Positions 8,340 to 17,547 of a stretch of 64,000 nucleotides of DNA are shown piece by piece. Below the pieces are notes generated by a model, which saw only the letters and a program-made list of their open reading frames with translations, was not told the DNA's origin and searched no databases. Source of the stretch: Marinobacterium mangrovicola (lineage in GTDB: Bacteria > Pseudomonadota > Gammaproteobacteria > Pseudomonadales > Balneatricaceae); assembly GCF_004339595.1 (NCBI RefSeq), contig NZ_SMFU01000008.1, positions 558,001 to 622,000 on the forward strand, in the 5' to 3' direction. How positions within the stretch are numbered: position 1 is the stretch's first letter; every line of letters starts with the position of its first letter. The position numbers and the translations under genes are program-made.

Positions 8340-8557
8340 TGAGCGCAGCATGGATTCCCCTTCTGCGAAGCCGAGCATCGCAGCCTGAAAGAGAAACAAG
8401 GGAAAGGCTGTTTGAGGCGAAGCCGAGTTTCCTTTCCCGCTCTTTCGGGCGAGAAGCACAGGGTAATCGGCGCAGCCGATCAAGCAGCAGGGGTGGCTTG
8501 GGATTATTAAGGGCTTTGCCATCAAAGCCCTTAATTCGCCAGCAGGCGAAACCTGCA
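8340..8557. repeat. Structured dispersed-repeat-like block with consecutive hairpins
   Basis: The 316 bases between the P-like gene and the DUF3549 gene hold no credible gene. They contain two 11-base direct repeats GCGAAGCCGAG (8365-8375 and 8417-8427), a hairpin ATCGGC/GCCGAT (8466-8471 with 8475-8480), a perfect 13-base stem ATTAAGGGCTTTG/CAAAGCCCTTAAT (8506-8518 with 8523-8535), and immediately after it TTCGCC/GGCGAA (8535-8540 with 8545-8550). From memory, similar blocks recur in marine gammaproteobacterial genomes, where they give rise to spurious ORFs. It may be a REP- or MITE-like element or a structured RNA. Confidence 0.6.
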
Positions 8558-8607
8558 ATAGAAATATACTGCCGTTCTTAGACGCTAAGTCTGCTCAAAA
8601 AACGTCA

Positions 8608-9660
8608 TCAATGACGCGTAAACGTCTGCCCAAACATCTCCCCAATCGCCTTACTCAACTGCTCACTACGTTCCGGGCTGCGAAACGCCTGCATGATCAA
8701 AGCCCGTTGCGCAGGCATAAACATCAGATCCGCCAGTACCCGGCTAAACCCTGCCTGTCCAGCTTTGCCTTCCGCCAGCCTTTCCAGAAACGGCAGTAGA
8801 ACCTCTGGCGCCTGCAGTGCTGAGCTGCAGCGGGTGGCGATGGCAACGATCACTTCCGCTTCCAGGGCATGTTCGCTCTGCATAACTTTCAGCACCTGCT
8901 GCTGTTTGAAGCGCTCGTCAGCCACATTGGAGAGACCGCGGATCAGGGCAGCCACCAGCAGGGCTTTCTCTTCACCCTCGTTGAGTGCTGTGGTCAGGCG
9001 CCCAGCCAGGGCATCGCGCACGGCAACCGGTGGAGTGACGTGTTCAAGCAGGGTGGCGATGGAGGCCAGCACCGGTTCCGGCATCTCGGCGATGCGGGCC
9101 GCCAGCGCCGGGCTGTTGTCGTCCAGTCTCACCACCAGATCGGCCAGGCCCTGTAGTGCCAGATCGGCCCAGCGATCCAGCGGCATGGAGCCGTTGATGT
9201 ACTGTTGGGCAGCTTCGTAATAAGCAGAAGCGGGCGCGCCGGTAGCAAGGGCGGCGCGGGCATGGAAAATTGCCATCTTTTCCTGTTCGGGCTTGAAGGA
9301 GTATGGGTTGTCCTTTAGTGCATCCTCTTCCAGCGCGCCCTGCTGGCTGTTGACGGCATTCAGCAGCAAACGGCTAACCAGGTCGTCACGGGCTGCCTGC
9401 ACCAGATAGCCCTGCTCATCCAGCGGCAGTTTCAGGAACCAGATCGCGTTCTGTGCGGGTTGCTTTGGATGCCAGATCAGAATGCCCAGCCAGGCATGAT
9501 GCAGGAATGGAGTCGGGTAGGGGGTGCGTGCCTCTTCGATGCGTTCAAACTCATCGGAGGTCAGTTTGCTGACACGGCGGCCCATATCGAACACGCGAAC
9601 CGCAGCGCCGGCTTCACGCAGCACCTGCATGAGGGTGGGTTGTTCGTTGGTGCTGGTCAT
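8608..9660 (-). CDS. DUF3549 family protein
   Basis: A 350-residue cytoplasmic protein without signal peptide or membrane segments. The N-terminus (LREAGAAVRVFDMGRRVSKL, about residues 14-33) and FLHHAWLGILIWHP match the DUF3549 family found across Pseudomonas and marine gammaproteobacteria. The C-terminal two thirds are alpha-helical, with repeat-like helices rich in Ala and Leu that resemble HEAT-type solenoids. CAGGAG lies 6 bases before the ATG. It stands between the structured repeat block and the KefC-like antiporter, with 49 bases to the latter on the same strand. The function is unknown in the literature I can recall. Confidence 0.85.
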   Translation of the reverse strand: MTSTNEQPTLMQVLREAGAAVRVFDMGRRVSKLTSDEFERIEEARTPYPTPFLHHAWLGILIWHPKQPAQNAIWFLKLPLDEQGYLVQAARDDLVSRLLLNAVNSQQGALEEDALKDNPYSFKPEQEKMAIFHARAALATGAPASAYYEAAQQYINGSMPLDRWADLALQGLADLVVRLDDNSPALAARIAEMPEPVLASIATLLEHVTPPVAVRDALAGRLTTALNEGEEKALLVAALIRGLSNVADERFKQQQVLKVMQSEHALEAEVIVAIATRCSSALQAPEVLLPFLERLAEGKAGQAGFSRVLADLMFMPAQRALIMQAFRSPERSEQLSKAIGEMFGQTFTRH

Positions 9661-9709
9661 AGCGGCTCCTGATCTGGCGTTGAGGGGCCGCTATTCTATC
9701 AGTTGCTTA

Positions 9710-11686
9710 TCAGCCGCTGAACAGGCGTTCTTCGGCGGCTTCCACCTGGCTGGGTTCGCCGGTCAGGATGACTATATCGCCGCTCTGCAGCACCTCTTCA
9801 TCCGGCGGTGATCCTAGCTCAATATCGCCACGTTTCAACGCAACCACGCGCGCTTTCAGCGCCAGGCTTTCCAGAGTGCGGCCGCTGGCGTAGCAGTCAT
9901 CGGTCAGCGTGACTGGGTGGCGTAGCTCATTGGGATCGCCCGCATCGGTGATCTTTTTCGAGCGCTTGCCGTGCAGGAAACCGTGCAGCAGCTGGTAGCG
10001 CTCCGAACGCACGGCATCGATCCGGGAGCGGATGTCCTCTTCCGGAATCTCCAGCAGCGTCAGGATATGCGACACCAGCATTAGGCTGCCTTCAAGCGCT
10101 TCGGGAACCACCTCGGTGGCACCGGCGTTCTGGTAAAGCTCCAGCTTGCTGTCATCCTGAGTGCGCACCAGCACAGGCAGGTTGGGGCAGTTGCGCTTGA
10201 TCTGCTTCAGCGCCGCCATGCTTTCACTGTGGTCCGGCACGGTCAGAATCAGCAGGCGGGCACGTTCAGCGCCGATCGCCTTGAGAATGTCGGCGCGCCG
10301 GGCGTCGCCATAGAACATCGGTTCTCCGGCCTGAGCCGCCTCATGGGTGCGGAAGGGATCGGAGTCGATCGCAATGTAGGGGATATCCAGCGGTCTCAGG
10401 AAGCGTGCAACGATCTGTCCGACGCGGCCAAAGCCGCAGATGATCACGTGACCATCCAGGTGCTCGCTGGCATCGTTCAGTTCTTCGATGCTGGGTTCCT
10501 TGACGCTGCTGGTTTCGGGGACTTTTTCACGCAGCAGGAAAGAGGCGATCTGACCGTTGAAACCGATCAGCAGCGGCGTGATCACCATGCTGAAAATGAT
10601 CGTGGCGGTGATAATAGCGTTCAGTTCGCTACTGATTACGCCATGGCCCAGCCCCAGGGCCAGCAGGGCGAAGCCGAACTCGCCGCCCTGGGCGAGGCAG
10701 AGTGCCGAGCGCAGCGCGTTGTGTCCGTCGCGATTCACCCGACCCACTACCAGGGCGATGATGGCTGCTTTCAGCAGCATCAGGCTGCCTCCGCAGATCA
10801 GGATCCAGTGCCAGTTGGTGATCAGGGTATCCAGGTTCAGCTGCATGCCCACGGTGACAAAGAACAGCCCCAGCAGCACATCGCGGAACGGCCGGATATC
10901 GGCTTCGAGCTGGTGCTTGTAGTGGCTCTCGCCCAACATCATACCGGCCAGGAAGCCGCCAAGCGCCATGGAAAGTCCCGCCGCATGGGTGATCCAGGCA
11001 GCCGCCAGGGCGGTCACCAGGGCCATTAGTACAAACAGTTCATCGGAGCGGGAGCGGGCGATCTCCTTGAACAATGCCGGTAGCACGGTGCGTCCGAGCA
11101 CCAGCAGTACCAGCAGCAGGCCAGCGCCCTGGAGTAGCGACATGAACAGTTCGTCGGAGTTGATCTCACCGCCGTTGCTGCCCAGTACCGGGACAATGAT
11201 CAGGAAGAAGACCGCGGCCAGATCCTGAAACAGCAGGATGCCAAAGGAGATCTGTCCGTGGGGAGCACTGAGCTGATTCAGCCGCAGCAGCTCGCGGGTG
11301 ACCACCGCGGTGGATGACAGTGCCAGGGCACCAGCGATCACTATGCCGCTATTGAGGTCGATACCCAGGGCCAGGGAGATCAGTATCAGCGCCACGGTGG
11401 TCATCGCCACCTGCAGCGCGCCCAGGCCGAACACCAGCCTTCGCATGGCGATCATGCGGGGCAGGGAAAACTCCAGCCCGAGCATGAAAAGCAGGAACAC
11501 CACGCCAAGCTCCGACATCAGTTCCATCTCGTGAGGGTCGGCCATCTGCAAAGCAAAGGGGCCGATCACCACGCCTACGGCGATGTAAGCCAGGATCGGT
11601 GGCATATTGAGCCGCCGGAACAGAGTGGTAGCGACGACCGCTCCCACCAGAATCAGTAGCAGCTGTTCAAATAGCGAGTGTTCCAT
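9710..11686 (-). CDS. Monovalent cation:proton antiporter-2 family protein, KefB/KefC-like
   Basis: A 658-residue inner-membrane protein of the CPA2 family. About twelve membrane segments span residues 5-390. A TrkA-N (RCK) nucleotide-binding domain follows, with the Rossmann motif VIICGFGRVGQ near residue 420, and a TrkA-C domain is at the end (about 575-655). KefB/KefC are glutathione-gated potassium efflux systems; YbaL and other CPA2 proteins share this layout, and I cannot separate them. No kefF/kefG ancillary flavoprotein gene is adjacent. The nfsA gene is 7 kb away and unrelated. GGAAG precedes the ATG. Confidence 0.9.
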   Translation of the reverse strand: MEHSLFEQLLLILVGAVVATTLFRRLNMPPILAYIAVGVVIGPFALQMADPHEMELMSELGVVFLLFMLGLEFSLPRMIAMRRLVFGLGALQVAMTTVALILISLALGIDLNSGIVIAGALALSSTAVVTRELLRLNQLSAPHGQISFGILLFQDLAAVFFLIIVPVLGSNGGEINSDELFMSLLQGAGLLLVLLVLGRTVLPALFKEIARSRSDELFVLMALVTALAAAWITHAAGLSMALGGFLAGMMLGESHYKHQLEADIRPFRDVLLGLFFVTVGMQLNLDTLITNWHWILICGGSLMLLKAAIIALVVGRVNRDGHNALRSALCLAQGGEFGFALLALGLGHGVISSELNAIITATIIFSMVITPLLIGFNGQIASFLLREKVPETSSVKEPSIEELNDASEHLDGHVIICGFGRVGQIVARFLRPLDIPYIAIDSDPFRTHEAAQAGEPMFYGDARRADILKAIGAERARLLILTVPDHSESMAALKQIKRNCPNLPVLVRTQDDSKLELYQNAGATEVVPEALEGSLMLVSHILTLLEIPEEDIRSRIDAVRSERYQLLHGFLHGKRSKKITDAGDPNELRHPVTLTDDCYASGRTLESLALKARVVALKRGDIELGSPPDEEVLQSGDIVILTGEPSQVEAAEERLFSG

Positions 11687-11731
11687 ATATGTACTTCCCT
11701 GCCCGTGGCGCAGACCAGCTGAGCGCCAGGG

Positions 11732-12058
11732 TTACTGCCCTTCAGTGACTGCTTTGTCCAGATCGGCAATCAGCTTTATTAACTGGTCTGTTTCTGCGTC
11801 TATCTGTTTGAACGCTTCTTCAGCCATCGGCGCGATATCGCAGCTTGCCGGTAGCGGCATCTGCTCGACGATGATCTGTTCCATACGCGGCAGCAACAGC
11901 CACTGCACCCATTGATGGAAATCCAGGGTGTCTACACAGAAGGGTTGCTGGCTCATCAGTGCTTCCGCAGAAGGCATGGTGTCTGACCAGAGTTCGAGCG
12001 CGCGCATCTCGCGCTCGACTTCCAGCAGCAGAGTCAGGATTTGCTGGCGTTGGTTCAA
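11732..12058 (-). CDS. YqcC family protein (DUF446)
   Basis: A 108-residue protein matching the length and sequence of E. coli YqcC (109 residues), for example in [15 protein letters not shown], the conserved [19 protein letters not shown] region and the ending helices. The start is a TTG at 12058, preceded by GGAG at 6 bases. It overlaps the TGA of the DAHP synthase gene as TTGA, so translation is coupled. A longer in-frame reading to 12202 lies inside the DAHP synthase gene and is rejected. In E. coli yqcC sits beside truC, a tRNA pseudouridine synthase; that neighbour is absent here. The function is not established. Confidence 0.85.
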   Translation of the reverse strand: MNQRQQILTLLLEVEREMRALELWSDTMPSAEALMSQQPFCVDTLDFHQWVQWLLLPRMEQIIVEQMPLPASCDIAPMAEEAFKQIDAETDQLIKLIADLDKAVTEGQ

Positions 12059-13422
12059 CGTTGTCTCCGAGCTACTTTCAGGGTGTCTGCGATCATGAAT
12101 GCCAGTTCCAGCGACTGGTCGGCGTTTAGGCGTGGATCGCAATGGGTGTGATAGCGGTCCGCCAGACCCTCTTCGGTGATCTGGTAGGCGCCGCCGATAC
12201 ATTCGGTTACATCGTTGCCGGTCATTTCGAAATGTACACCGCCGGCATAGGTGCCCTCGGCGTTATGCACTTCGAAGAAGCCCTGCATCTCGTGCAGGAT
12301 GGCGGCCACGTTGCGTGTCTTGTAACCGTTGCCTGTCTTGATGGTGTTGCCGTGCATCGGATCGGAGCTCCACACCACGTTGGCGCCCATCTCCTTGACG
12401 GCACGTACCAGCGGCGGCAGCTTGTCGAGAATCTTCTCCGCGCCCATGCGAGCGATCAGCGTGATCCGGCCCGGTGTATTGTCCGGGTTAAGAATATCCA
12501 GCAGGCGGCGCAGATCATCAGGGTTGGTGGTTGGACCCACCTTGATACCGATTGGGTTGTGAACACCGCGCAGGAACTCCACGTGGGCGTGATCCGGCTG
12601 GCGGGTACGGTCGCCGATCCACAGCATATGCGCGGAACAGTCGTACCAGTCACCGGTGAGACTGTCCTGACGTGTCAGCGCCTGTTCGTAGTTGAGCAGC
12701 AGCGCTTCGTGAGAGGTATAGAAATCGGTCTCTTTAAGCTGCGGCGTGTTGTTCGGCCCCAGTCCACAGGCTTTCATGAACGCCAGAGTCTGCTCGATCT
12801 GGGCAGCGAGATGCTCATATTTTTCATGCAGCGGGCTCTGGGCGACAAAGCCCATGTTCCATTTGTGCACCTGGTGCAGGTCTGCAAGGCCCCCGCCGGC
12901 GAAGGCGCGCAACAGGTTCAGTGTCGACGAAGCCTGGTGGTAGGCGTCGAGCAGGCGCTGCGGGTCCGGGGTGCGGGACTCGGGTGTGAACGCGATGTCG
13001 TTAACGATATCACCGCGGTACGCCGGCAGCTCGATGCCGTCAATGGTCTCGGTGTCGGCAGAACGCGGCTTGGCAAACTGGCCCGCCATGCGGCCGATCT
13101 TGACCACCGGGCAGCTGCCGGCAAAGGTTAGTACCACTGCCATCTGCAGCAGCAGCTGAAAGGTGTCCTTGATCTTGTTGGCGTTAAACTCGGCAAAACT
13201 TTCGGCGCAATCGCCACCCTGGAGCAGAAAACCCTCGCCACGGCTCACCGATGCCAGATCCTCTTTCAGAGAACGGATCTCGCCGGCAAACACCAGTGGT
13301 GGGTACTTTGACATCTTGGCTTCGGCCGCCGCCAGAGCGTCGGCATCGGGGTAGACGGGCTGCTGGACGATCGGTTTTTCTCTCCAGCTGCTCGGGCTCC
13401 AGTTCTGCATCTTGTTATCCAC
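12055..13422 (-). CDS. 3-deoxy-7-phosphoheptulonate (DAHP) synthase, class II
   Basis: A 455-residue class II (plant/Pseudomonas type) DAHP synthase, not the 350-residue AroF/G/H class. It condenses erythrose 4-phosphate with PEP in the first step of the shikimate pathway. Class II marks are [15 protein letters not shown] at the N-terminus, [14 protein letters not shown] with the metal-binding Cys (about residues 66-79), [28 protein letters not shown] and a [10 protein letters not shown] motif. The first codon is GTG at 13422; an ATG four codons in (13410) is equally possible, and neither has a clear ribosome site. The YqcC gene is translationally coupled behind it. No phenazine genes are near, so a housekeeping role is likely. 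Confidence 0.95.
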   Translation of the reverse strand: MDNKMQNWSPSSWREKPIVQQPVYPDADALAAAEAKMSKYPPLVFAGEIRSLKEDLASVSRGEGFLLQGGDCAESFAEFNANKIKDTFQLLLQMAVVLTFAGSCPVVKIGRMAGQFAKPRSADTETIDGIELPAYRGDIVNDIAFTPESRTPDPQRLLDAYHQASSTLNLLRAFAGGGLADLHQVHKWNMGFVAQSPLHEKYEHLAAQIEQTLAFMKACGLGPNNTPQLKETDFYTSHEALLLNYEQALTRQDSLTGDWYDCSAHMLWIGDRTRQPDHAHVEFLRGVHNPIGIKVGPTTNPDDLRRLLDILNPDNTPGRITLIARMGAEKILDKLPPLVRAVKEMGANVVWSSDPMHGNTIKTGNGYKTRNVAAILHEMQGFFEVHNAEGTYAGGVHFEMTGNDVTECIGGAYQITEEGLADRYHTHCDPRLNADQSLELAFMIADTLKVARRQR

Positions 13423-13488
13423 GTGCTTGATGACTGTCTAAATAGGGACGGTCAAGTGTATGTTATTGAGTGGACTAAACAAAGGGTG

Positions 13489-13507
13489 GCGGGGGGCTTG
13501 GCCCCGC
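13489..13507 (-). terminator. Weak GC hairpin downstream of metR
   Basis: GCGGGG (13489-13494) can pair with CCCCGC (13502-13507). On the minus strand it lies just after metR and is followed by CACCCTTTGTTTAG, a poor U-tract. It may partly insulate metR from the DAHP synthase gene. Confidence 0.35.
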
Positions 13508-13511
13508 TGGA

Positions 13512-14432
13512 TCAGGAGGAGGCGCTGCGGATGCCGTTCAGATTACGGAAGGTCACGTCCCGGGCGGTGCCGAGGAAGTCGAGCATGAAGTCAGCGTTTT
13601 TCTGGTCTTCGCGCATGGCCGCGTAGAGTGTGCACCAGAGGCCCTTTTCACCCAAGGGGCGCAGCGCTACATAATCACGCTGCTGATATTCGTGCAGTGC
13701 CCAGTTCGGCAGTGCAGCCACGCCGCGGCCGCTGGCCACCAGTTGCACCATCATCACGGTCAGCTCGGCGGTACGGATCTCCGCCGGTTCCACATTGGCG
13801 GGGTCCAGGAAGCGGGTAAATACATCCAGGCGTGATGGGTCCACCGGGTAGGTGATCAGTGTTTCCTGGGACAGGTCGCGCGGATGGATGAACTTGCGGG
13901 CGATCAGACGATGCTGAGGGCCCAGTGCCAGCACGGATTCGTAGCTGAACAGGGGTACGTAATGGATGCCTGTGCGGGGCTCTGGATCGGAGGTGATGAC
14001 CAGGTCCAGGTCGCCGCGGGCCAGTGCCGGTAGCGGCTGGAAGGTGAAACCGGTGGACAGGTCCAGCTCCACTTCGGGCCAGTTCTGGCGGAAATGGTCG
14101 ATAGTCGGCATTAGCCAGTCGAAACAGCTGTGGCACTCGATGCAGATGTTCAACCGGCCCGCTTCGCCTCCGGCCAGTCGGGCGATATCGCGCTCGGCGT
14201 TGCGGATCATCGGCAGCAGGTCGTCGGCGAGGGCCAGTAGGCGCTGTCCGGCGCTGGTGAAGCAGATCGGTTTGGTTTTGCGGATAAACAGGGAGCAGTC
14301 GAGTCGCTCTTCGAGATCTTTGATCTGATGGGAGAGTGCGGACTGCGTCAGGTGAACTCTTTCGGCGGCTTCTACGAGGCTTCCCGCATCACGCAGGGCG
14401 GCCAGAGTTTTCAAATGACGTAGTTCTATCAT
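13512..14432 (-). CDS. metR: LysR-type transcriptional regulator MetR
   Basis: A 306-residue LysR-type regulator aligning throughout with E. coli MetR. The helix-turn-helix covers residues 1-60 (MIELRHLKTLAALRDAGSL, then LTQSALSHQIKDLEERL). The effector domain has the MetR marks LNICIECHSCFDWLMP and TGFTFQPLPALARGDLDLV. MetR activates metE, metH and other methionine genes with homocysteine as co-inducer. The start is taken as the ATG at 14432 because the LysR domain begins there; the frame stays open to 14576 without support. No met gene adjoins it in this window, so its targets lie elsewhere. Confidence 0.93.
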   Translation of the reverse strand: MIELRHLKTLAALRDAGSLVEAAERVHLTQSALSHQIKDLEERLDCSLFIRKTKPICFTSAGQRLLALADDLLPMIRNAERDIARLAGGEAGRLNICIECHSCFDWLMPTIDHFRQNWPEVELDLSTGFTFQPLPALARGDLDLVITSDPEPRTGIHYVPLFSYESVLALGPQHRLIARKFIHPRDLSQETLITYPVDPSRLDVFTRFLDPANVEPAEIRTAELTVMMVQLVASGRGVAALPNWALHEYQQRDYVALRPLGEKGLWCTLYAAMREDQKNADFMLDFLGTARDVTFRNLNGIRSASS

Positions 14433-14596
14433 GCCTGACTGACTCTCTTCGGTTACCGAAACAAGGCGTTGTCGCCAGTATAGTCGCCTGCTCAGGGTCT
14501 GGCGAGAGAGATGGCGCGGGATGGTGTCGCAAGGGATGCCGCCTTGGCGCGGCTGAATCCCGGTCGGGTCTGTCATGTGCAGGCCCGGAACAAGAC

Positions 14597-14631
14597 AGCC
14601 CGGCTCCCCTGGTGAGTGAGGATGCCGGGCT
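14597..14631 (-). terminator. Hairpin between argF and metR
   Basis: AGCCCGGC (14597-14604) pairs perfectly with GCCGGGCT (14624-14631) across a 19-base loop. On the minus strand it follows the argF stop by 35 bases and is succeeded by GTCTTGTT, a weak U-tract. Probable end of the argDF transcript. Confidence 0.45.
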
Positions 14632-14665
14632 GACTAGGCGGTTTCTGTGTGGATTGACAGGCCGA

Positions 14666-15577
14666 TCAGGCTTGTTTTACCAGCAGGAACTCCAGCAGGG
14701 CTTTCTGTGCGTGCAGGCGGTTCTCTGCCTGATGGAAGGCCACGCAGCGCGGATCATCCATCATGTCTTCGCTGATCTCCTCGCCGCGGTGGGCGGGCAG
14801 ACAGTGCATGAACAGAGCTTCCTTGTCCGCCAGATCCATCAGTGCCGGGCTGACCTGGTAACCGCGGAACTCGCGCAGACGCTGCTTCTGTTCCTCTTCC
14901 TGACCCATGGAGGCCCAGACATCGGTGTACACCATGTGCGCGCCGGCCACGGCTTCTTCCGGGTCGTTGAAGACACGCACGCGGTCGGCGTTCTTTAGTA
15001 CCAGCTCGGCGTTGGGGGCAAACTCCTCGGGGCAGGCGATATGCAGGTTGAAGTCAAACTGCTGCGCTGCGTTGATGTAGGAGTTACACATGTTGTTGCC
15101 GTCGCCAACCCAGACTACGGTCTTGCCCTTGATGGAGCCACGCAGCTCATGGAAGGTCTGCATGTCGGCCAGCAGCTGGCAGGGATGGTAGTCGTCGGTC
15201 AGTGCGTTGATGACCGGCACGCGGGAGTGTGCGGCGAAGGTTTCAACGGTCTCGTGGCTGAAAGTGCGGATCATGACCACATCGACCATGCTGGAGATCA
15301 CGCGGGCGCTGTCTTCGATCGGCTCGCCGCGACCCAGCTGGGTGTCTCGCGGGGAGAGGAACATGGCGTGGCCGCCGAACTGCGCCATTCCGGACTCGAA
15401 GGAGACGCGGGTGCGGGTGGAGGCTTTCTCAAAAATCATCGCCATCACGCGGTTTTTCAGCGGCTCATAGATTTCGCCGTTGTTGCGGATGTTCTTGAGC
15501 TCGGTGGCCCGTTCGATAATGCCTTGCAGCTCCGCCGGCGTCATATCCAGCAGGGTCAGAAAGTGTCTTGTGGTCAT
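14666..15577 (-). CDS. argF: Ornithine carbamoyltransferase
   Basis: A 303-residue anabolic ornithine transcarbamylase, making citrulline from ornithine and carbamoyl phosphate. The carbamoyl-phosphate loop [13 protein letters not shown] lies near residue 50, [11 protein letters not shown] near 130, and the ornithine loop ending in [12 protein letters not shown] near 265. The start is set at the ATG at 15577 (MTTRHFLTL); an upstream TTG at 15595 is less likely. It follows argD on the same strand with 65 bases between, so the two are probably an argDF operon. The family is certain; anabolic rather than catabolic function is inferred from the argD partner and the absence of arcA/arcC. Confidence 0.96.
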   Translation of the reverse strand: MTTRHFLTLLDMTPAELQGIIERATELKNIRNNGEIYEPLKNRVMAMIFEKASTRTRVSFESGMAQFGGHAMFLSPRDTQLGRGEPIEDSARVISSMVDVVMIRTFSHETVETFAAHSRVPVINALTDDYHPCQLLADMQTFHELRGSIKGKTVVWVGDGNNMCNSYINAAQQFDFNLHIACPEEFAPNAELVLKNADRVRVFNDPEEAVAGAHMVYTDVWASMGQEEEQKQRLREFRGYQVSPALMDLADKEALFMHCLPAHRGEEISEDMMDDPRCVAFHQAENRLHAQKALLEFLLVKQA

Positions 15578-15642
15578 AGTGTTAACGGCGGACAAGCCGC
15601 CGGTTCCAGATCTTTAGTTAGATGAATGTGTCTGAATCTTGT

Positions 15643-16836
15643 TCAGCTGTCGCGTTCGTCTCCGGCATATACACGGATCAGTTGGGAGACGGTGTTAACC
15701 AGCAGGTCGGCTTCGCTCTGGCTCAGGATCAGCGGTGGCAGTAAGCGTACCACGCGACCGCCGCCGGTGACGTTCAGCAGGACGCCCTTAACCTTGGCCA
15801 GAACGGCAAGTTCGGTGCCGGCTTCGGTCAGTTCGATACCGATCATCAGGCCTTTGCCGCGGACTTCGCGGATGTAGGGGGCATCACCAAGCTGAGCACG
15901 GAACTGCTCAACCAGGTAATTACCCAGCTCTTCGGCGCGCTGGCAGAGGTTTTCTGCGCTGATGGTGTCGACCACGGCAAGCGCGGCCGCGCAGGCCAAC
16001 GGGTTACCACCAAAGGTGGTGCCGTGGGTGCCCGGCGTAAACAGCTTCGCCGCTTCGCCGCGGGCCAGGCAGGCGCCGATCGGAACGCCGTTGGCGAGGC
16101 CTTTGGCGGTGGTGACCACGTCAGGCTGGATATCGCTGTGCTGGAAAGCAAAGTAGCGGCCGGTGCGGCCGTTGCCGGTCTGGACTTCGTCCAGCATCAG
16201 CAGCCACTCCTGCTGGTCGCAGATTTCACGCAGCTGCTTCAGGTAGTCGTTTGCAGGGATATGCACGCCGCCTTCGCCCTGAACCGGTTCAACCAGGATA
16301 GCAACCACGTTGGGGTTCTTTTCTGCGACCAGGCGGATCGCTTCGACATCATCGTAAGGCACGCGAACGAAGCCTGCGACCAGCGGTTCAAAACCAGCCT
16401 GGGTGGCGCGGTTGCCGGTGGCGCTCAGGGTTGCCAGGGTGCGGCCGTGGAAAGAGTTCTCCATCACGATGATGGTAGGGCAGTCGATACCCTTGCTGTG
16501 TCCGTAGCGACGGGCCAGCTTAATGGCAGCTTCGTTGGCTTCGGCACCGGAGTTGCCAAAGAACACGTTATCCATACCGGAAAGGGTGGTCAGCTTCTCA
16601 GCGAGCTGCTCCTGCAGCGGCACGGTATACAGGTTGGAGCAGTGAATCAGGCGGCCAGCCTGGTCGCTGATCGCTTTGGTAACGGCGGGGTGGGCGTGTC
16701 CGAGGCCGGTGACGGCGATGCCGCAGAGAGCGTCCAGATATTTGTTCCCGTCGGTGTCGTAAATCCAGGCACCCTCGCCATGATCGAAGGCGACCGAAAG
16801 CCGGTTATAGGTGTTCATCAGGGGCTGAAGCGACAT
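15643..16836 (-). CDS. argD: Acetylornithine aminotransferase (ArgD family)
   Basis: A 397-residue class III PLP aminotransferase. GNSGAEANEAAIKLAR (about residue 100) and LMLDEVQTGNGRTG are family signatures, and the PLP lysine is in TTAKGLANGVPIGA (near 245). It converts N-acetylglutamate semialdehyde to N-acetylornithine and may also serve as succinyldiaminopimelate aminotransferase. The chosen start (16836, MSLQPLMNTYNRL) has GGAG nine bases upstream; the frame is open to 16920. It heads the probable argD-argF unit and is divergent from grxD across about 290 bases. I did not find a convincing ArgR box there. Confidence 0.95.
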   Translation of the reverse strand: MSLQPLMNTYNRLSVAFDHGEGAWIYDTDGNKYLDALCGIAVTGLGHAHPAVTKAISDQAGRLIHCSNLYTVPLQEQLAEKLTTLSGMDNVFFGNSGAEANEAAIKLARRYGHSKGIDCPTIIVMENSFHGRTLATLSATGNRATQAGFEPLVAGFVRVPYDDVEAIRLVAEKNPNVVAILVEPVQGEGGVHIPANDYLKQLREICDQQEWLLMLDEVQTGNGRTGRYFAFQHSDIQPDVVTTAKGLANGVPIGACLARGEAAKLFTPGTHGTTFGGNPLACAAALAVVDTISAENLCQRAEELGNYLVEQFRAQLGDAPYIREVRGKGLMIGIELTEAGTELAVLAKVKGVLLNVTGGGRVVRLLPPLILSQSEADLLVNTVSQLIRVYAGDERDS

Positions 16837-17126
16837 CTGGCGTATCTCCATACAACGCAAAAAGGCAGCCAAAGCTGCCGAAAAAACGACCATTCTATGT
16901 GTGGGTCGGAATTTTAGCAATATTCATAAGGGTAAGGGGTTGAAGCGCACAGAATAGGCCACAATAAAGAGTACAAAGTGAACCGCGCGAAGTGATTTTT
17001 CTTTTTCGCGCCATCGGTCGTGCTTGGATATTCAAATAGTCCGAGCTCAGCGGTAGGATATACCGCCTGACCTATTTTGCGGGCATCAGACCCGTGTACA
17101 CAGACATTTAACAGCAAGGTGTAACC

Positions 17127-17462
17127 ATGAGCGTAATCGACACCATTAAAGAGCAGATCGAGAACAATACGATTCTGCTATATATGAAGGGCACTCCCCG
17201 TTTCCCCCAGTGTGGTTTTTCCTCCCGGGCTTCGGCGGCGCTGGTCGATTGTGGCGAGCGCTTTGCGTTTGTAAACATTCTGGAAGCGCCGGAGATCCGT
17301 GCCGAGCTGCCGAAATACGCAAACTGGCCGACCTTCCCGCAGCTGTGGGTTAACGGTGAGCTGGTGGGTGGTTGTGACATCATCTGCGAAATGGCGGAAA
17401 ACGGCGAGCTCAAAGAGCTGGTCGCTGCAGCTGCCAAGCAGGAAGGTTCCGAAGAGGCTTAA
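17127..17462 (+). CDS. grxD: Monothiol glutaredoxin, Grx4 family
   Basis: A 111-residue monothiol glutaredoxin with the CGFS active site (within FPQCGFSSRAS, about residues 30-40), TFPQLWVNGELVGGCDI and the terminal helix typical of GrxD. Such proteins bind a [2Fe-2S] cluster as a glutathione-bridged dimer and pass it to apo-proteins, acting with BolA. The CGFS site rather than CPYC excludes a dithiol glutaredoxin. An AAGGTG ribosome site precedes the ATG. A peroxiredoxin gene follows after 85 bases on the same strand; both could belong to a redox-response unit, though they may have separate promoters. Confidence 0.95.
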   Translation: MSVIDTIKEQIENNTILLYMKGTPRFPQCGFSSRASAALVDCGERFAFVNILEAPEIRAELPKYANWPTFPQLWVNGELVGGCDIICEMAENGELKELVAAAAKQEGSEEA

Positions 17463-17547
17463 TGGCTTCTTCTTGTATGACGCGGTTTTATTGAGCGTTT
17501 GATTCAGTCCCCGAATATCTCAACCTAAGCAAGGAGTTTAGAGAGCA

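Noticed and set aside
8058-8558. A 166-codon minus-strand frame over the end of the P-like gene and the hairpin block.
   Set aside because: Half of it is antisense to a supported gene and the rest is repeat-derived; similar spurious proteins arise from such repeats.
16837-17126. An ArgR box in the argD/grxD gap, suggested by AATATTCATAA at about 16918-16928.
   Set aside because: Only one half-site resembles the TGAAT-N-ATTCA pattern; too weak to call.
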